Positions 52,585 through 61,416 of a stretch of 64,000 bases of DNA are shown here, in pieces (positions within the stretch are counted from its first letter, which is position 1; each line of letters starts with the position of its first letter). Origin of the DNA: UBA9659 sp965208605 (GTDB lineage Bacteria > Pseudomonadota > Gammaproteobacteria > Pseudomonadales > Azotimanducaceae); contig OZ242345.1 of assembly GCA_965208605.1 (NCBI GenBank), forward strand, positions 1,302,001-1,366,000. The letters are read 5' to 3'. Made by a program: the position numbers and the translations under genes. The notes beneath the pieces were generated by a model. It was given only the letters and a program-made list of their open reading frames with translations. It was not told where the DNA came from and made no database searches.

Positions 52585-53157
52585 TTATAAATCTCCGGGG
52601 ATAAAACCACGTTGTCGTAGGAAGCGCTCCACTCTTGCCTTGTCTTGCAACCGGATTGGGCCCTGGTCGCCAAACTCTTTGCCGAATTTTTTCAGGGTGA
52701 CGCCTGTTGCCAGTTCTCGCCAATTGACCTCAGCATGATTAAACGCGGCATCAATAACAGCAGTAGCCACTCCCTTCTGTTTTAATTCGGCGCGAATTTT
52801 GACAGGACCCCGCCCCTTGTTAGTACGTGCCCGAATGAAGGCCTCCGCAAGTCTTGCGTCACTTTGCAAACCTTCATTTGCAAGTCTTGTCAATTCTTGA
52901 GCAATACATTGCCGGAGTTCAAGTGTCCAAAGCTTAAGGGCTTCTTCGGCAAGGTCTGCTTCTACAAGAGATTCTTCTACAAGCACTTCTTCGGCAAGCG
53001 GGTCTGTACCGGTTGCCTCCTCAGGCGCCATATCTGCTGCTTCTCTCTTCCCGAAGCGCTTAAGAAGCCGAGTGGAAAGTTCCAGACGAGAGTACTCTCG
53101 CCGCGCCAGCAAGTTCATTGCCGCGCGGCGGATGTCAACAGAAGATACGGGTTCCAC
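52585..53157 (-). CDS. recX: Regulatory protein RecX
   Basis: Binds RecA filaments and limits their activity. 190 residues: RRAAMNLLARREYSRLELST and RLLKRFGKREA match the N-terminal RecX repeat; GLQSDARLAEAFIRARTNKG, RGPVKIRAELKQKGVATAVI and RVERFLRQRGFIPGDL give the remaining three-helix repeats. Residues about 45-80 are an acidic Ala/Glu insertion with internal repeats (AEEVLVEESLVEADLAEEAL), longer than usual and likely from short tandem duplication. 42 bp downstream of recA. Confidence 0.92.
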   Translation of the reverse strand: MEPVSSVDIRRAAMNLLARREYSRLELSTRLLKRFGKREAADMAPEEATGTDPLAEEVLVEESLVEADLAEEALKLWTLELRQCIAQELTRLANEGLQSDARLAEAFIRARTNKGRGPVKIRAELKQKGVATAVIDAAFNHAEVNWRELATGVTLKKFGKEFGDQGPIRLQDKARVERFLRQRGFIPGDL

Positions 53158-53199
53158 TAGTGCGCATTGCTTAGCGAGAAAATAGCACCGCGCTCAGGA

Positions 53200-54369
53200 T
53201 CAAACACTGCTGATTGGAGTGACATTACTGGTCTCTTCTGCGGTCTCTTTTGCAGTCTTTTCTGCAGTCCCTTCCGCGGTCCCTTCTACAGTGTTGTCAT
53301 TTTCCGGCTGCTCATCTTTACTGAGCAGCTGTAAGCGCACCTGACCTTCTATATCACTTGCCAGAGCAGTATTTTCAGCAAGATAATCGCTGGCATTTTT
53401 CTTACCCTGACCAATCCGCTCACCCTTGTAGCTGTACCAGGCACCGGCCTTGTCAATGATGTTCAGCTTCACAGCAAGGTCAATAACTTCACCTAGTCGG
53501 TTAATCCCCTTACCGTATAAAATCTGAAACTCGGTCTGCTTAAAAGGCGGCGCAACTTTGTTCTTAATCACCTTGACGCGAGTTTCATTACCAATAATTT
53601 CGTCACCTTCCTTGACTGCGCCAATTCTTCTGATGTCAAGCCGCACTGAGGAGTAAAACTTCAGCGCATTGCCGCCGGTGGTGGTTTCAGGACTACCGTA
53701 CATGACACCAATTTTCATGCGGATCTGGTTGATGAAGATCACCAGGGTGTTTGAATTCTTAATATTCCCTGCCATCTTGCGCAGTGCCTGGCTCATCAGG
53801 CGCGCTTGCAAGCCGACATGATGGTCACCCATGTCACCCTCTATCTCCGCCCGCGGCGTCAAGGCGGCAACGGAATCAATCACGACCACATCAACCGCAC
53901 CTGAGCGGACGATCATGTCGCAAATTTCCAGCGCCTGTTCACCAGCATCGGGTTGAGACACCAGCAGATCATCAATATTGACGCCGAGATTCCGCGCATA
54001 CTGAGGATCAAGCGCATGCTCGGCGTCAATAAAGGCACAGGTGCCGCCAGCTTTCTGACTTTCCGACAGGACCTGCAAGGCAAGGGTGGTCTTACCCGAT
54101 GCTTCAGGCCCATATATCTCCACGATGCGCCCTCTGGGGAAGCCACCAATACCCAGGGCGATATCCAAGCCGAGGGAACCGCTTGAAATAGAGGGGATTT
54201 TTTCCAGGGGCGCACCACCCAAACGCATCACCGCGCCCTTGCCAAATTGACGCTCTATTTGGGAGAGGGCTGCTGATAACGCCTTGTTTTTATTATCATT
54301 TGTGGCACTCTTTACATCATTGCTTACACCACTTTTTACATCGTTTTTACTCTTCACATCGCTTTTCAT
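53200..54369 (-). CDS. recA: Recombinase A
   Basis: DNA strand-exchange protein and SOS co-protease. 389 residues: KALSAALSQIERQFGKGAVM, IVEIYGPEASGKTTLALQVL (Walker A), VVIDSVAALTPRAEIEGDMG (Walker B region), TLVIFINQIRMKIGVMYGSP and TTGGNALKFYSSVRLDIRR. It is longer than E. coli RecA because both ends carry repeats: KSDVKSKNDVKSGVSNDVKS at the N-terminus and GTAEGTAEKTAKETAEETSN at the C-terminus, the latter replacing the usual acidic tail with a Thr/Glu/Ala one. A LexA-like box lies about 170 bp upstream. Confidence 0.96.
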   Translation of the reverse strand: MKSDVKSKNDVKSGVSNDVKSATNDNKNKALSAALSQIERQFGKGAVMRLGGAPLEKIPSISSGSLGLDIALGIGGFPRGRIVEIYGPEASGKTTLALQVLSESQKAGGTCAFIDAEHALDPQYARNLGVNIDDLLVSQPDAGEQALEICDMIVRSGAVDVVVIDSVAALTPRAEIEGDMGDHHVGLQARLMSQALRKMAGNIKNSNTLVIFINQIRMKIGVMYGSPETTTGGNALKFYSSVRLDIRRIGAVKEGDEIIGNETRVKVIKNKVAPPFKQTEFQILYGKGINRLGEVIDLAVKLNIIDKAGAWYSYKGERIGQGKKNASDYLAENTALASDIEGQVRLQLLSKDEQPENDNTVEGTAEGTAEKTAKETAEETSNVTPISSV

Positions 54370-54383
54370 AGCACTATCCTTTT

Positions 54384-54486
54384 GTTGCTGTTATTAATCC
54401 GTTGCTGTTATTAATTCATTGCTGTTATTAATTCGTTGTCGTTATCCATTTTGTTGCTGTTATCAATTCACTGCTGTTATTAACTC
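54384..54486. repeat. Tandem repeat, 6 x 17 bp, in the recA leader
   Basis: Six units close to GTTGCTGTTATTAATTC (one is 18 bp) between the LexA-like box and the recA start. Unit number would change the leader length rather than the operator itself. Confidence 0.9.
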
Positions 54487-54536
54487 ATTGCTTGCATGAA
54501 CGGGGTTGGCTCGGGCCCCTGACTGGTTTCAGTCTA

Positions 54537-54552
54537 CTGTATGTTTAACCAG
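54537..54552 (-). promoter_or_regulatory. LexA (SOS) box-like operator upstream of recA
   Basis: CTGTATGTTTAACCAG matches the gammaproteobacterial SOS consensus CTGT-N8-ACAG at seven of the eight end positions, with an AT-rich centre. It sits in the only non-repeat DNA upstream of recA, about 170 bp from the start codon, where the promoter would be. The rest of 54,553-54,729 shows nothing recognisable. Confidence 0.6.
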
Positions 54553-54729
54553 TATTATCCACAAATAATTCTATCCGCCAAGACTTTTTTTAATTAATTC
54601 TTCAGGCTTCATTATGGTGCCTGGCAAGCCCAACAACAGTACCAATCTCTATGAATGATGCAGGACGCCCGCCATAGGGAAGGTCAGCCATGCACCATTA
54701 AAAACTGGAATTACTAGCTAGTGCCACAA

Positions 54730-55356
54730 TTATTCGAATTGCTTGAGGTAAGCCAACGCGTTCTTGACGAAGTTCTCACCGTTCTTGAATCGACCCAGCC
54801 CTGTATTGCAGCTATCGCAGAGGAAGCCCCGAGCCTTCCCGTCTGAATGACGATGATCCAACACAACTTTTGCTGTAACGCCAACAATGCAATGCTTGCG
54901 GCATATAGGGCATTGCCACACTGTCCCGGTCTTCGGGGTGAACTTTCGCGCTTCTTTAACGGCAGCCGCGGTCATATTTTTCATATCAATAGTTCTACGA
55001 CAGAGGCGACAACTTGGGCGTGTTGTCTTATTGCCCTGCTTATCGTTTTGATTGTATGCAAACTCATTGTGTGCTTTGAGGCAGTGACAGATATTGCAGA
55101 TTTTTTGAGGAAATCCTTTACCGGTCTTGGTCGGATCAATCTTGGTTAGATGGTTGTTTGGCAACAAGTACTGACTGTCCTCGCCAATCAAATAGACTGT
55201 CGAAGATGCCGTGCGCTGGTCAACATTCTTAACCTGGCCGACTGAGTTCATAAAAAAGTGCGTCACATATTGGCTAATCTTACCGCCTTTAAAAATAAAC
55301 CCAGAGTCGGTATCACAAACAACAAAATCACCAACATCAAGGGGGTTATCTTTCAA
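54730..55356 (-). CDS. HNH endonuclease of the endonuclease VII-like type, probable restriction enzyme
   Basis: 208 residues. The C-terminal 75 carry CPICRKHC followed by VVLDHRHSDGKARGFLCDSC and NTGLGRFKNGENFVKNALAY, the recombination-endonuclease VII-like HNH core with zinc Cys pairs and catalytic His. A further Cys cluster (ICNICHCLKAHNEFAY, CRLCRR) lies at about 105-145. The N-terminal 100 residues (LDVGDFVVCDTDSGFIFKGG) may recognise DNA. It overlaps the methyltransferase gene by 11 nt, so together they make a Type II restriction-modification pair. Confidence 0.82.
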   Translation of the reverse strand: MKDNPLDVGDFVVCDTDSGFIFKGGKISQYVTHFFMNSVGQVKNVDQRTASSTVYLIGEDSQYLLPNNHLTKIDPTKTGKGFPQKICNICHCLKAHNEFAYNQNDKQGNKTTRPSCRLCRRTIDMKNMTAAAVKEARKFTPKTGTVWQCPICRKHCIVGVTAKVVLDHRHSDGKARGFLCDSCNTGLGRFKNGENFVKNALAYLKQFE

Positions 55357-56206
55357 GCGACTTCTCCGCTTGCCGAACCCGTTGCCGAGCTACTTTTGTG
55401 TAATCGTCGGAAATATCTACGCCAATCCACTTGCGATCGTTTAGCACTGCCATTTTGCAGGTCGTTCCCGACCCGCACATCGGATCAAATACAAGGTCGC
55501 CAGGGTTAGTCCAGGAAACAATGTGATCTTGCGCCAGTTTTTCCGGAAATACTGCCGGATGCTCAAATGCGATCCTGTCGGAAGTCGTACCGCCAAGTCC
55601 GACCGCATATTGCCAAACATTCGTCTTGGTTTTTTCTTTTTTCAGCTCGCCCATCACCTTCTTGTTGATGCCATCCGCCATCTTATTGTGAACCAGCATT
55701 TCATTGCCGCTGCGGACCGTCTTTGCTTTGATGGGATTAAATGAACGTGGCGAACCCTTACTGAGAATAAACATATACTCGTAGCAATTAGTGTATGCAT
55801 TACTCCTCATAAATGGCGTATTCTTTTTCTGGTAAATCATTACATCGTGCATACAAAAACCAATCTCTTGAAAATACAAGCCTTGACGAAAACTCGTTAA
55901 GGTGCGCCCGCCGTTAATTTTGTCGCCAACCACCCAAACGACCACACCGCCTGGCTTGGTGACTTGCAATAAACTCTGGGCGATCCTCTCAAAATCAAAA
56001 GAGTAACCCTTGTAGTCACGCAAGTTGTCATAGGGGGGAGAAGTGACGGTCAAATCCACAGACTCTGGCTTCATTTTTGCCATAAACTTCACACAATCAC
56101 CTGTGTATACTTTCCCCTCTAATACTGCTGGCTTTCTCGCCCCCTGTTTGTTGCGCGGTGCTTGACGAGCCAGGTTATCAAGCGCTACTACGTTTGCCCG
56201 TCTCAT
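55346..56206 (-). CDS. DNA methyltransferase (N4-cytosine or N6-adenine, beta-type order)
   Basis: 286 residues. The catalytic motif comes first (VDLTVTSPPYDNLRDYKGYS) and the SAM motif last (DLVFDPMCGSGTTCKMAVLN, then KWIGVDISDDYTKVARQRV), the beta-class order. TSPPY is common in N4-cytosine enzymes but also occurs in adenine ones, so the modified base is open. Its stop overlaps the endonuclease gene and its start overlaps a small upstream ORF (ATGA). The module lies between recA and the radical SAM gene, where cinA is often found. Confidence 0.88.
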   Translation of the reverse strand: MRRANVVALDNLARQAPRNKQGARKPAVLEGKVYTGDCVKFMAKMKPESVDLTVTSPPYDNLRDYKGYSFDFERIAQSLLQVTKPGGVVVWVVGDKINGGRTLTSFRQGLYFQEIGFCMHDVMIYQKKNTPFMRSNAYTNCYEYMFILSKGSPRSFNPIKAKTVRSGNEMLVHNKMADGINKKVMGELKKEKTKTNVWQYAVGLGGTTSDRIAFEHPAVFPEKLAQDHIVSWTNPGDLVFDPMCGSGTTCKMAVLNDRKWIGVDISDDYTKVARQRVRQAEKSLER

Positions 56207-56364
56207 TGTGTCGCTCCAACCTGCAAGCTCTGGAACAATCGCTTGTTCCTGCCTAACAGAAATGCAAATTCACTGATTTGCTCAATGGACTTGGCAATGG
56301 TGGCACCCTCATTGAGGAAGGGTTCAAGAAATCTAAATGTACCGATGGTCATCGCTTTTTTCAT
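56203..56364 (-). CDS. Small protein coupled to the DNA methyltransferase (53 aa)
   Basis: A 53-residue ORF, MKKAMTIGTFRFLEPFLNEG then ATIAKSIEQISEFAFLLGRN and KRLFQSLQVGATQ, ending TGA that overlaps the methyltransferase ATG by 3 nt. The junction and amphipathic helical pattern suggest a real, translationally coupled gene. It has no clear helix-turn-helix, so I do not call it a controller protein; an accessory or antitoxin-like role is possible. Confidence 0.5.
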   Translation of the reverse strand: MKKAMTIGTFRFLEPFLNEGATIAKSIEQISEFAFLLGRNKRLFQSLQVGATQ

Positions 56365-56527
56365 GATGCCCCCTATGATTGATGCTCTCTATGATTGAAG
56401 TGTTATCTGGCGAACAGATGCTAGCATGCACCAGATGGGGTATAGCATATACGATTCTCAAGCCTCACCACCTCGCCATGGGAAAAAGACTGTACTTTTA
56501 TACAGTAGATTGATAGGCTTCGCAACC

Positions 56528-57760
56528 ATGAGCCCAGAGCAATTTCCCGGCGGCACCAAAACACCCCTCAAGGGTAGAGGTGCGCTGTCCAATCCTCATA
56601 ATCGCTACAATCCGCGGCGGGTTGAGCCTTTTGATGATGGTTGGGGTGCCCAGATGGGGGTGCCCACTGAAGCCCTACCGGATAACGGGGACGAGGAAAA
56701 CCAGCAAGGCGACAGCTCTTCTAAAGACCCTTCTAAGGAGCCTTTTATAGACCCTTCTAATGATGCTTTTATAGACCCGCTTAAGGATGCTTTTGATGAC
56801 CCCCTAAAAGCTCAGCGATTGGAAACTATCATCCTCAAAGAAACTTCCCGTAGCATTATTACTACCAACAAGTCCCCGGACATCCCATTTGACGCTTCTA
56901 TCAACCCCTATAGAGGCTGTGAACATGGCTGCATCTATTGCTATGCCCGCCCCTCCCATGCCTATTGGGATCTTTCTCCTGGGCTTGATTTTGAGACCAA
57001 AATTATCATTAAACCCATGGCTGCTAGCCTATTGCGAGACACCTTGAATAAGCCCGGTTATCAGGTCAAACCCATTTGCATTGGCGCCAACACCGATCCT
57101 TATCAGCCGCTAGAAGCCAAACTGGGCACCACACGTTCCATTATTGAAGTCCTCTCGGAGTTCAATCATCCCTTTTCAATCATCACTAAGAGCGGCCTTA
57201 TCCTGCGTGATTTGGAATTGCTGGCATCCCTGGCAGAGCGGCGTCTATGCAGTGTCGCGGTGAGCGTGACCACTCTGGACAATGATCTCAAAAGAAAACT
57301 AGAACCAAGAGCCGCCTCAGGCAAGGTGCGCCTTGATACTATCAAGCAACTGAGCGCGGCGGGGGTGAGAGTCAGCATGATGGCGGCGCCCATGATCCCC
57401 TGCATCAATGACCAGGAACTTGAGACCCTACTGGCGGCGGGTAAGGAAGCGGGCGCGGCATCGGCAAGCTATATTCTGGTGCGACTACCGCTGGAAATTA
57501 GCGAGATGTTCCAGGATTGGCTCGGGGCACACTTCCCCGACCGGGCAGCAAAAGTCATGAATATCATCCGGCAAACCAGAGGCGGCAAGGATTATCAAAG
57601 TGCTTTTGGGCTACGGATGCGTGGCAGTGGTGAATTTGCTCAACTTTTAAGGCGTCGGTTTGAAGTCGCCTACCGCAAACTTGGCTTCGCCGAGCATCAA
57701 AGGTTCCAACTGGATAGCTCCCAATTCACCCCTCAGCGGGAACAGTTGGCACTGTTTTGA
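56528..57760 (+). CDS. PA0069-family radical SAM protein
   Basis: 410 residues from MSPEQFPGGTKTPLKGRGAL; the frame is open 34 codons further upstream but these are unlikely. The [4Fe-4S] cluster motif is in NPYRGCEHGCIYCYARPSHA (CxxxCxxC plus RPSHAY, typical of this SplB-like family), with TDPYQPLEAKLGTTRSIIEV and MMAAPMIPCINDQELE later. Function is unknown. A variable linker at about 55-95 contains near-repeats (DPSKEPFIDPSNDAFIDPLK), encoded by 33-bp-like duplications. Cytoplasmic; converges with the MFS gene. Confidence 0.87.
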   Translation: MSPEQFPGGTKTPLKGRGALSNPHNRYNPRRVEPFDDGWGAQMGVPTEALPDNGDEENQQGDSSSKDPSKEPFIDPSNDAFIDPLKDAFDDPLKAQRLETIILKETSRSIITTNKSPDIPFDASINPYRGCEHGCIYCYARPSHAYWDLSPGLDFETKIIIKPMAASLLRDTLNKPGYQVKPICIGANTDPYQPLEAKLGTTRSIIEVLSEFNHPFSIITKSGLILRDLELLASLAERRLCSVAVSVTTLDNDLKRKLEPRAASGKVRLDTIKQLSAAGVRVSMMAAPMIPCINDQELETLLAAGKEAGAASASYILVRLPLEISEMFQDWLGAHFPDRAAKVMNIIRQTRGGKDYQSAFGLRMRGSGEFAQLLRRRFEVAYRKLGFAEHQRFQLDSSQFTPQREQLALF

Positions 57761-57780
57761 AGCAAATAATCCAAGCTCGC

Positions 57781-59100
57781 TCAGGCAGGCTCTTGTTCAA
57801 GCCCGGTTGCTGTCAGTGCTGTGTCGGGAGCGGGTAGCCAAAGCATGGCAAGCATGCAGGGGAGCAAACTAATACCAAAAATCCAAAATACCGGGTCATA
57901 GGATTGCATCCGGTCAAACATCCAACCGGAAAATATGGGACCGAAACTACCCGTCATCAAAAACAAATTGACATAACCCAGGACCCGACCAAAAGCAAAG
58001 GTGCCAAATCTTGCGGAAAACATAATCGCCGTCATGGGCAAGATGCCGCCGGTTGCCACGCCAAGCAAAACAGCACCAAGCCGTAGCGACTCCAGGCTAG
58101 GAGAACCTTCATAGAGGGCGAGGGCGGCCATCATTAAAGATGCCATCAGCCAGTAGAGCCAGCGATGATCAACCCGGTCGCCCAGGCTGCCAAAAATAAA
58201 TTTGCCACCTATCATTGACAAGGCCGTAATGGAAATGAGTTGTGCGGCAACGGTCTGCTCAAATCCCAGATCAAAAATATAAGCACCGATATTAAATTGC
58301 ACGCCGCCGAATGAGGCATTAAGCGGGATGATGGCAATGACCGGTAACCAAAAGTTGCGACTGGTGAGGATTTCCCTGGTGGTCCAGATTTTGGTGTCCA
58401 GCGACGACCTTAGCGGGTCTGAGGCCACCGGGGACGGCGGCTCAAAGCGTAAGATAATATAATTCAGCGGCATGAGGAGCACCAAAGACATGCCAGCGAG
58501 CACCAGCAATGAGGTTTGCCAGTCAAACTGACTGATTAGTCCCCCGGTAATCAGCGGGAATATGAAACCACCCATTGAGGTGCCCATCGCCGATATACCA
58601 ATGGCAAGACTGCGCTTATGGACAAACCATTTACTGACCATAGTTTGCGATGCGAGAACACCGGCCAAGAGTATCCCCAGAGGTAGCAGAGTGGCGTGAA
58701 TCAGAATAATCTGCCAGAAGGCGGTTGCCATGGACAACAGCAGAAGCCCCAGGCTAAGGCAAAAACCACCCAGCATCACCAGCAGTCGCATGGAGTGTTT
58801 ATCCAGCAGACGCCCAATCATAGGGCTTGCCAGACCGCTCATGACCTGGAACAGGAATATCGCCACCATGGCATGGCTGCGGGATATATCAAACTGCTGG
58901 AGCCAAGGCACCACAAACAATGCAAAGCTGTAGATCAGGATACCCACCACAACCGCTTGATTGACCAGCGTCAATGCAAGGATGTACCAGCGATAATGTG
59001 GTGGTGATGACATGGGTATGGCAGGCTTGGTGTTCGGAATCCGAGTATCGGAATCACTGCTTGAGCCTCGCATGGTAACTGAACTCACCCTGCTTTTCAT
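57781..59100 (-). CDS. MFS transporter, monocarboxylate/oxalate-formate antiporter-like
   Basis: 439 residues with about 12 TM helices (YILALTLVNQAVVVGILIYS; HAMVAIFLFQVMSGLASPMI; MTAIMFSARFGTFAFGRVLG). The loop-2 motif GRLLDKHSMRLL and HKRSLAIGISAMGTSMGGFI resemble MCT/OFA-like members that carry organic acids, but the substrate is unknown. The first 30 residues before SPPHYRWYILAL are a hydrophilic extension, so a start at the internal ATG (MSSPPHYR) is possible. The upstream DNA has a 10-bp tandem array. Confidence 0.82.
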   Translation of the reverse strand: MKSRVSSVTMRGSSSDSDTRIPNTKPAIPMSSPPHYRWYILALTLVNQAVVVGILIYSFALFVVPWLQQFDISRSHAMVAIFLFQVMSGLASPMIGRLLDKHSMRLLVMLGGFCLSLGLLLLSMATAFWQIILIHATLLPLGILLAGVLASQTMVSKWFVHKRSLAIGISAMGTSMGGFIFPLITGGLISQFDWQTSLLVLAGMSLVLLMPLNYIILRFEPPSPVASDPLRSSLDTKIWTTREILTSRNFWLPVIAIIPLNASFGGVQFNIGAYIFDLGFEQTVAAQLISITALSMIGGKFIFGSLGDRVDHRWLYWLMASLMMAALALYEGSPSLESLRLGAVLLGVATGGILPMTAIMFSARFGTFAFGRVLGYVNLFLMTGSFGPIFSGWMFDRMQSYDPVFWIFGISLLPCMLAMLWLPAPDTALTATGLEQEPA

Positions 59101-59170
59101 GAATAGTCATGGAAAGCCATGAGAAGCCATGAGAAGCCATGAAATGTCATGGGAAGGCATGCAAAGGCAT
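59101..59170. repeat. Tandem repeat, 7 x 10 bp, upstream of the MFS gene
   Basis: Seven units close to GAGAAGCCAT (three near-perfect) end directly at the start codon of the MFS gene, so the array occupies the ribosome-binding region (reverse strand ATGGCTTCTC). Confidence 0.88.
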
Positions 59171-59174
59171 GGGT

Positions 59175-59600
59175 ATGTGTTATTCAATGACTGGATTTCC
59201 CCCAGACCCCGTCATTCTCGTCACCCTAGTCATTACAGCCACCGGCTGTGATGACTAGGGTGACGGGAATCCAGAGGAACAAAGTCAACCGCCTTGATAT
59301 TCCCGCTACCCATCAACGGGGGGTCAGTGGCTTGTGCTTTACTGGTGCGGATGATGAAGGCAATACCGCTCGTCCTCTGGATTCCCGAGCAAGCTCGAGA
59401 ATGACGGCGCGGGGCGCCGTAGGCCGCCAGCGCGGGGGCGAGCATGGTGGGGAGGGTGAGGGCGCGGAAGCGTCAGGTGGCGAGAATGACGGCGGGGTTA
59501 ACTTGTTGCGCTGCCACTCTGGATTCCCGCCTGCTTTGATCCTGACGGGGGGGGGCGACGTGAGCCGCCTGAAGGCGCGGGAAGGGTTGCAGGGCATCGC
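59175..59600. repeat. dRS3-like/MITE-like repeat cluster upstream of the acyl-CoA synthetase
   Basis: An 18-bp hairpin with ACC loop at 59223-59261 (ACCCTAGTCATTACAGCC), a 120-bp MITE-like unit 59266-59385 bounded by GGAATCCAGAGGAAC and TCCTCTGGATTCC, then GAGCAAGCTCGAGAATGACG, GGTGGCGAGAATGACGGC and GGATTCCCGCC. It lies between divergent genes, so it contains or displaces both promoters. Confidence 0.87.
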
Positions 59601-59676
59601 TAAATTGTTGAAACTTGCAACCAATTAAAACAATAATGAATTGATAAGCGACAATTCAATAGCACCGAGCAGACCT

Positions 59677-61341
59677 ATGAACCCCGATCGACTTGAGATA
59701 ATTGCCGAGCTCACTGGGCCAGGGCAGGATTATGAAATTGTTCCTGGCGAGGTCTGGGGCAGGCCATGTCGATTTTTCAAGAATGCACCGGCCACCCTGG
59801 GCGCGCTCTACGACTCTACTCGTAGCGACGCCACCTTCCTGGTCTATCAGGAGGAGCGCCTGTCCTTTGAAGAGACTCACAACACAGTATCCCGCATCGC
59901 CCAGTTGTTGGTGGCACGATACGGCATAAAAAAGGGTGACCGGGTCGCCATCTCCATGCGTAACTTTCCCGAATGGGTGCTGGCATTTAACGCCGCAACG
60001 TCCATCGGTGCCATAGCAGTACCGATGAACTCATTGTGGCAAGCAGAGGAAATGGAATTCGCCATTAAGGATTCCGGGGCGAAGGTGCTGTTTGCTGACC
60101 AGGAACGACTTGACCGCCTGGCGCGAATCCAAAAGCCACTTGCTCTGGAGGTGATTGCGATTCGCCCCCAGGCAGACTCAGCTCGCCCTGCCTTGGCTGA
60201 GTTGCTCAGGGATACGCCGCCCGGCAAGATGCCTCAGGTTGACCTTGACCCCGGCGACCCGGCAACAATTTTTTATACTTCCGGCTCAACCGGACATCCC
60301 AAGGGCGCGGTGTCTTGTCATCGGAATATCATCAATGCCCTCTTGTCATGGGAACTGGATGCACAGATTGGCGCCTTAATACAGGGTGCGCCGGAAGCAC
60401 CCGAGTATCAGATAGCGAGTCTGCTGGCAGTACCCCTCTTCCATGCCACGGGCGCGCATGCGGTCATGCTGGCGTCTTACCGACTACAGCGGAAACTAGT
60501 CTGTATGTACCGGTGGGATGTCCAAGAAGCCATGCGCCTGATTGAACAAGAGCGCATCACCTCATTTGTGGCACCGGCTGCTATGACGGGCGATCTGGTG
60601 CAAGCAACATTGAAGGCCGAGCATGACCTCAGCAGTTTGTTATCCGTGGGCGGCGGCGGCGCTCCCAGGGCACCGGAGCAGGTCAGGAATATTGCCAACA
60701 AATTTGACAATGCCATGCCGAGCACCGGCTGGGGAATGACGGAAACCAACGCCATTGGCACCAGTATCGGTGGCGCAGACTATGTTGAGCATCCGGGGAG
60801 TTCTGGACGTTGTTCGGCAGTGCTTGACCTGCGGGTGGTTGATGCGGAGGGGTCTGTACTGCCTCCAGGTCAGCGCGGTGAATTACAGGTCCGAGGGGTA
60901 TCCGTCATTCAGGGTTACTGGAATCGTCCCGAAGCAAACGCGGCAGTTTTTCCCGATGGCTGGCTAGGTACCGGCGATGTTGCCATGCTAGATGAAGAGG
61001 GTTATCTCTACATTGTTGATCGGATTAAGGATCTGGTTATTCGGGGTGGCGAGAACATTGGTTGCGCTGAGGTTGAAGCAGGTTTGCTGGAACATCCCCA
61101 GGTGCTTGAAGCCTCAGTCTATGCCGTGCCCGACGAACGCCTGGATGAAGAAGTCGGGGCAACTATTTTTACGGAAGGCAAGCTAGAAGAAGCCGACCTG
61201 CGGGATTTTCTCTTGCAACACATGGCGAAATTTAAGATTCCCCGATACATAGAGTTCAGCAGCGAACCCTTGCCACGTATCGCTTCCGGTAAAATCAATA
61301 AGCTACAAATCAGGGGAAACTTTGTAAGCAATTTGAGCTAA
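59677..61341 (+). CDS. AMP-dependent acyl-CoA synthetase
   Basis: 554 residues from MNPDRLEIIAELTGPGQDYE; a TTG 12 codons upstream is an alternative. Adenylation motifs are complete: IFYTSGSTGHPKGAVSCHRN (P-loop), GWGMTETNAIG, GWLGTGDVAMLDEEGYLYIV, DRIKDLVIRGGENI and the C-terminal Lys in LPRIASGKINKLQIR. It activates a carboxylic acid to acyl-AMP and transfers it to CoA; the sequence resembles FadD-type long or medium chain ligases but chain length cannot be told. No signal or TM. Divergent from the MFS gene, which might supply its substrate. Confidence 0.9.
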   Translation: MNPDRLEIIAELTGPGQDYEIVPGEVWGRPCRFFKNAPATLGALYDSTRSDATFLVYQEERLSFEETHNTVSRIAQLLVARYGIKKGDRVAISMRNFPEWVLAFNAATSIGAIAVPMNSLWQAEEMEFAIKDSGAKVLFADQERLDRLARIQKPLALEVIAIRPQADSARPALAELLRDTPPGKMPQVDLDPGDPATIFYTSGSTGHPKGAVSCHRNIINALLSWELDAQIGALIQGAPEAPEYQIASLLAVPLFHATGAHAVMLASYRLQRKLVCMYRWDVQEAMRLIEQERITSFVAPAAMTGDLVQATLKAEHDLSSLLSVGGGGAPRAPEQVRNIANKFDNAMPSTGWGMTETNAIGTSIGGADYVEHPGSSGRCSAVLDLRVVDAEGSVLPPGQRGELQVRGVSVIQGYWNRPEANAAVFPDGWLGTGDVAMLDEEGYLYIVDRIKDLVIRGGENIGCAEVEAGLLEHPQVLEASVYAVPDERLDEEVGATIFTEGKLEEADLRDFLLQHMAKFKIPRYIEFSSEPLPRIASGKINKLQIRGNFVSNLS

Positions 61342-61416
61342 ATGACCGCTCTAAATAACTATAGTTAAATAACATAAACCAGGTCCCGGTCATCTATCTT
61401 CTCTGAGGCTACAACT

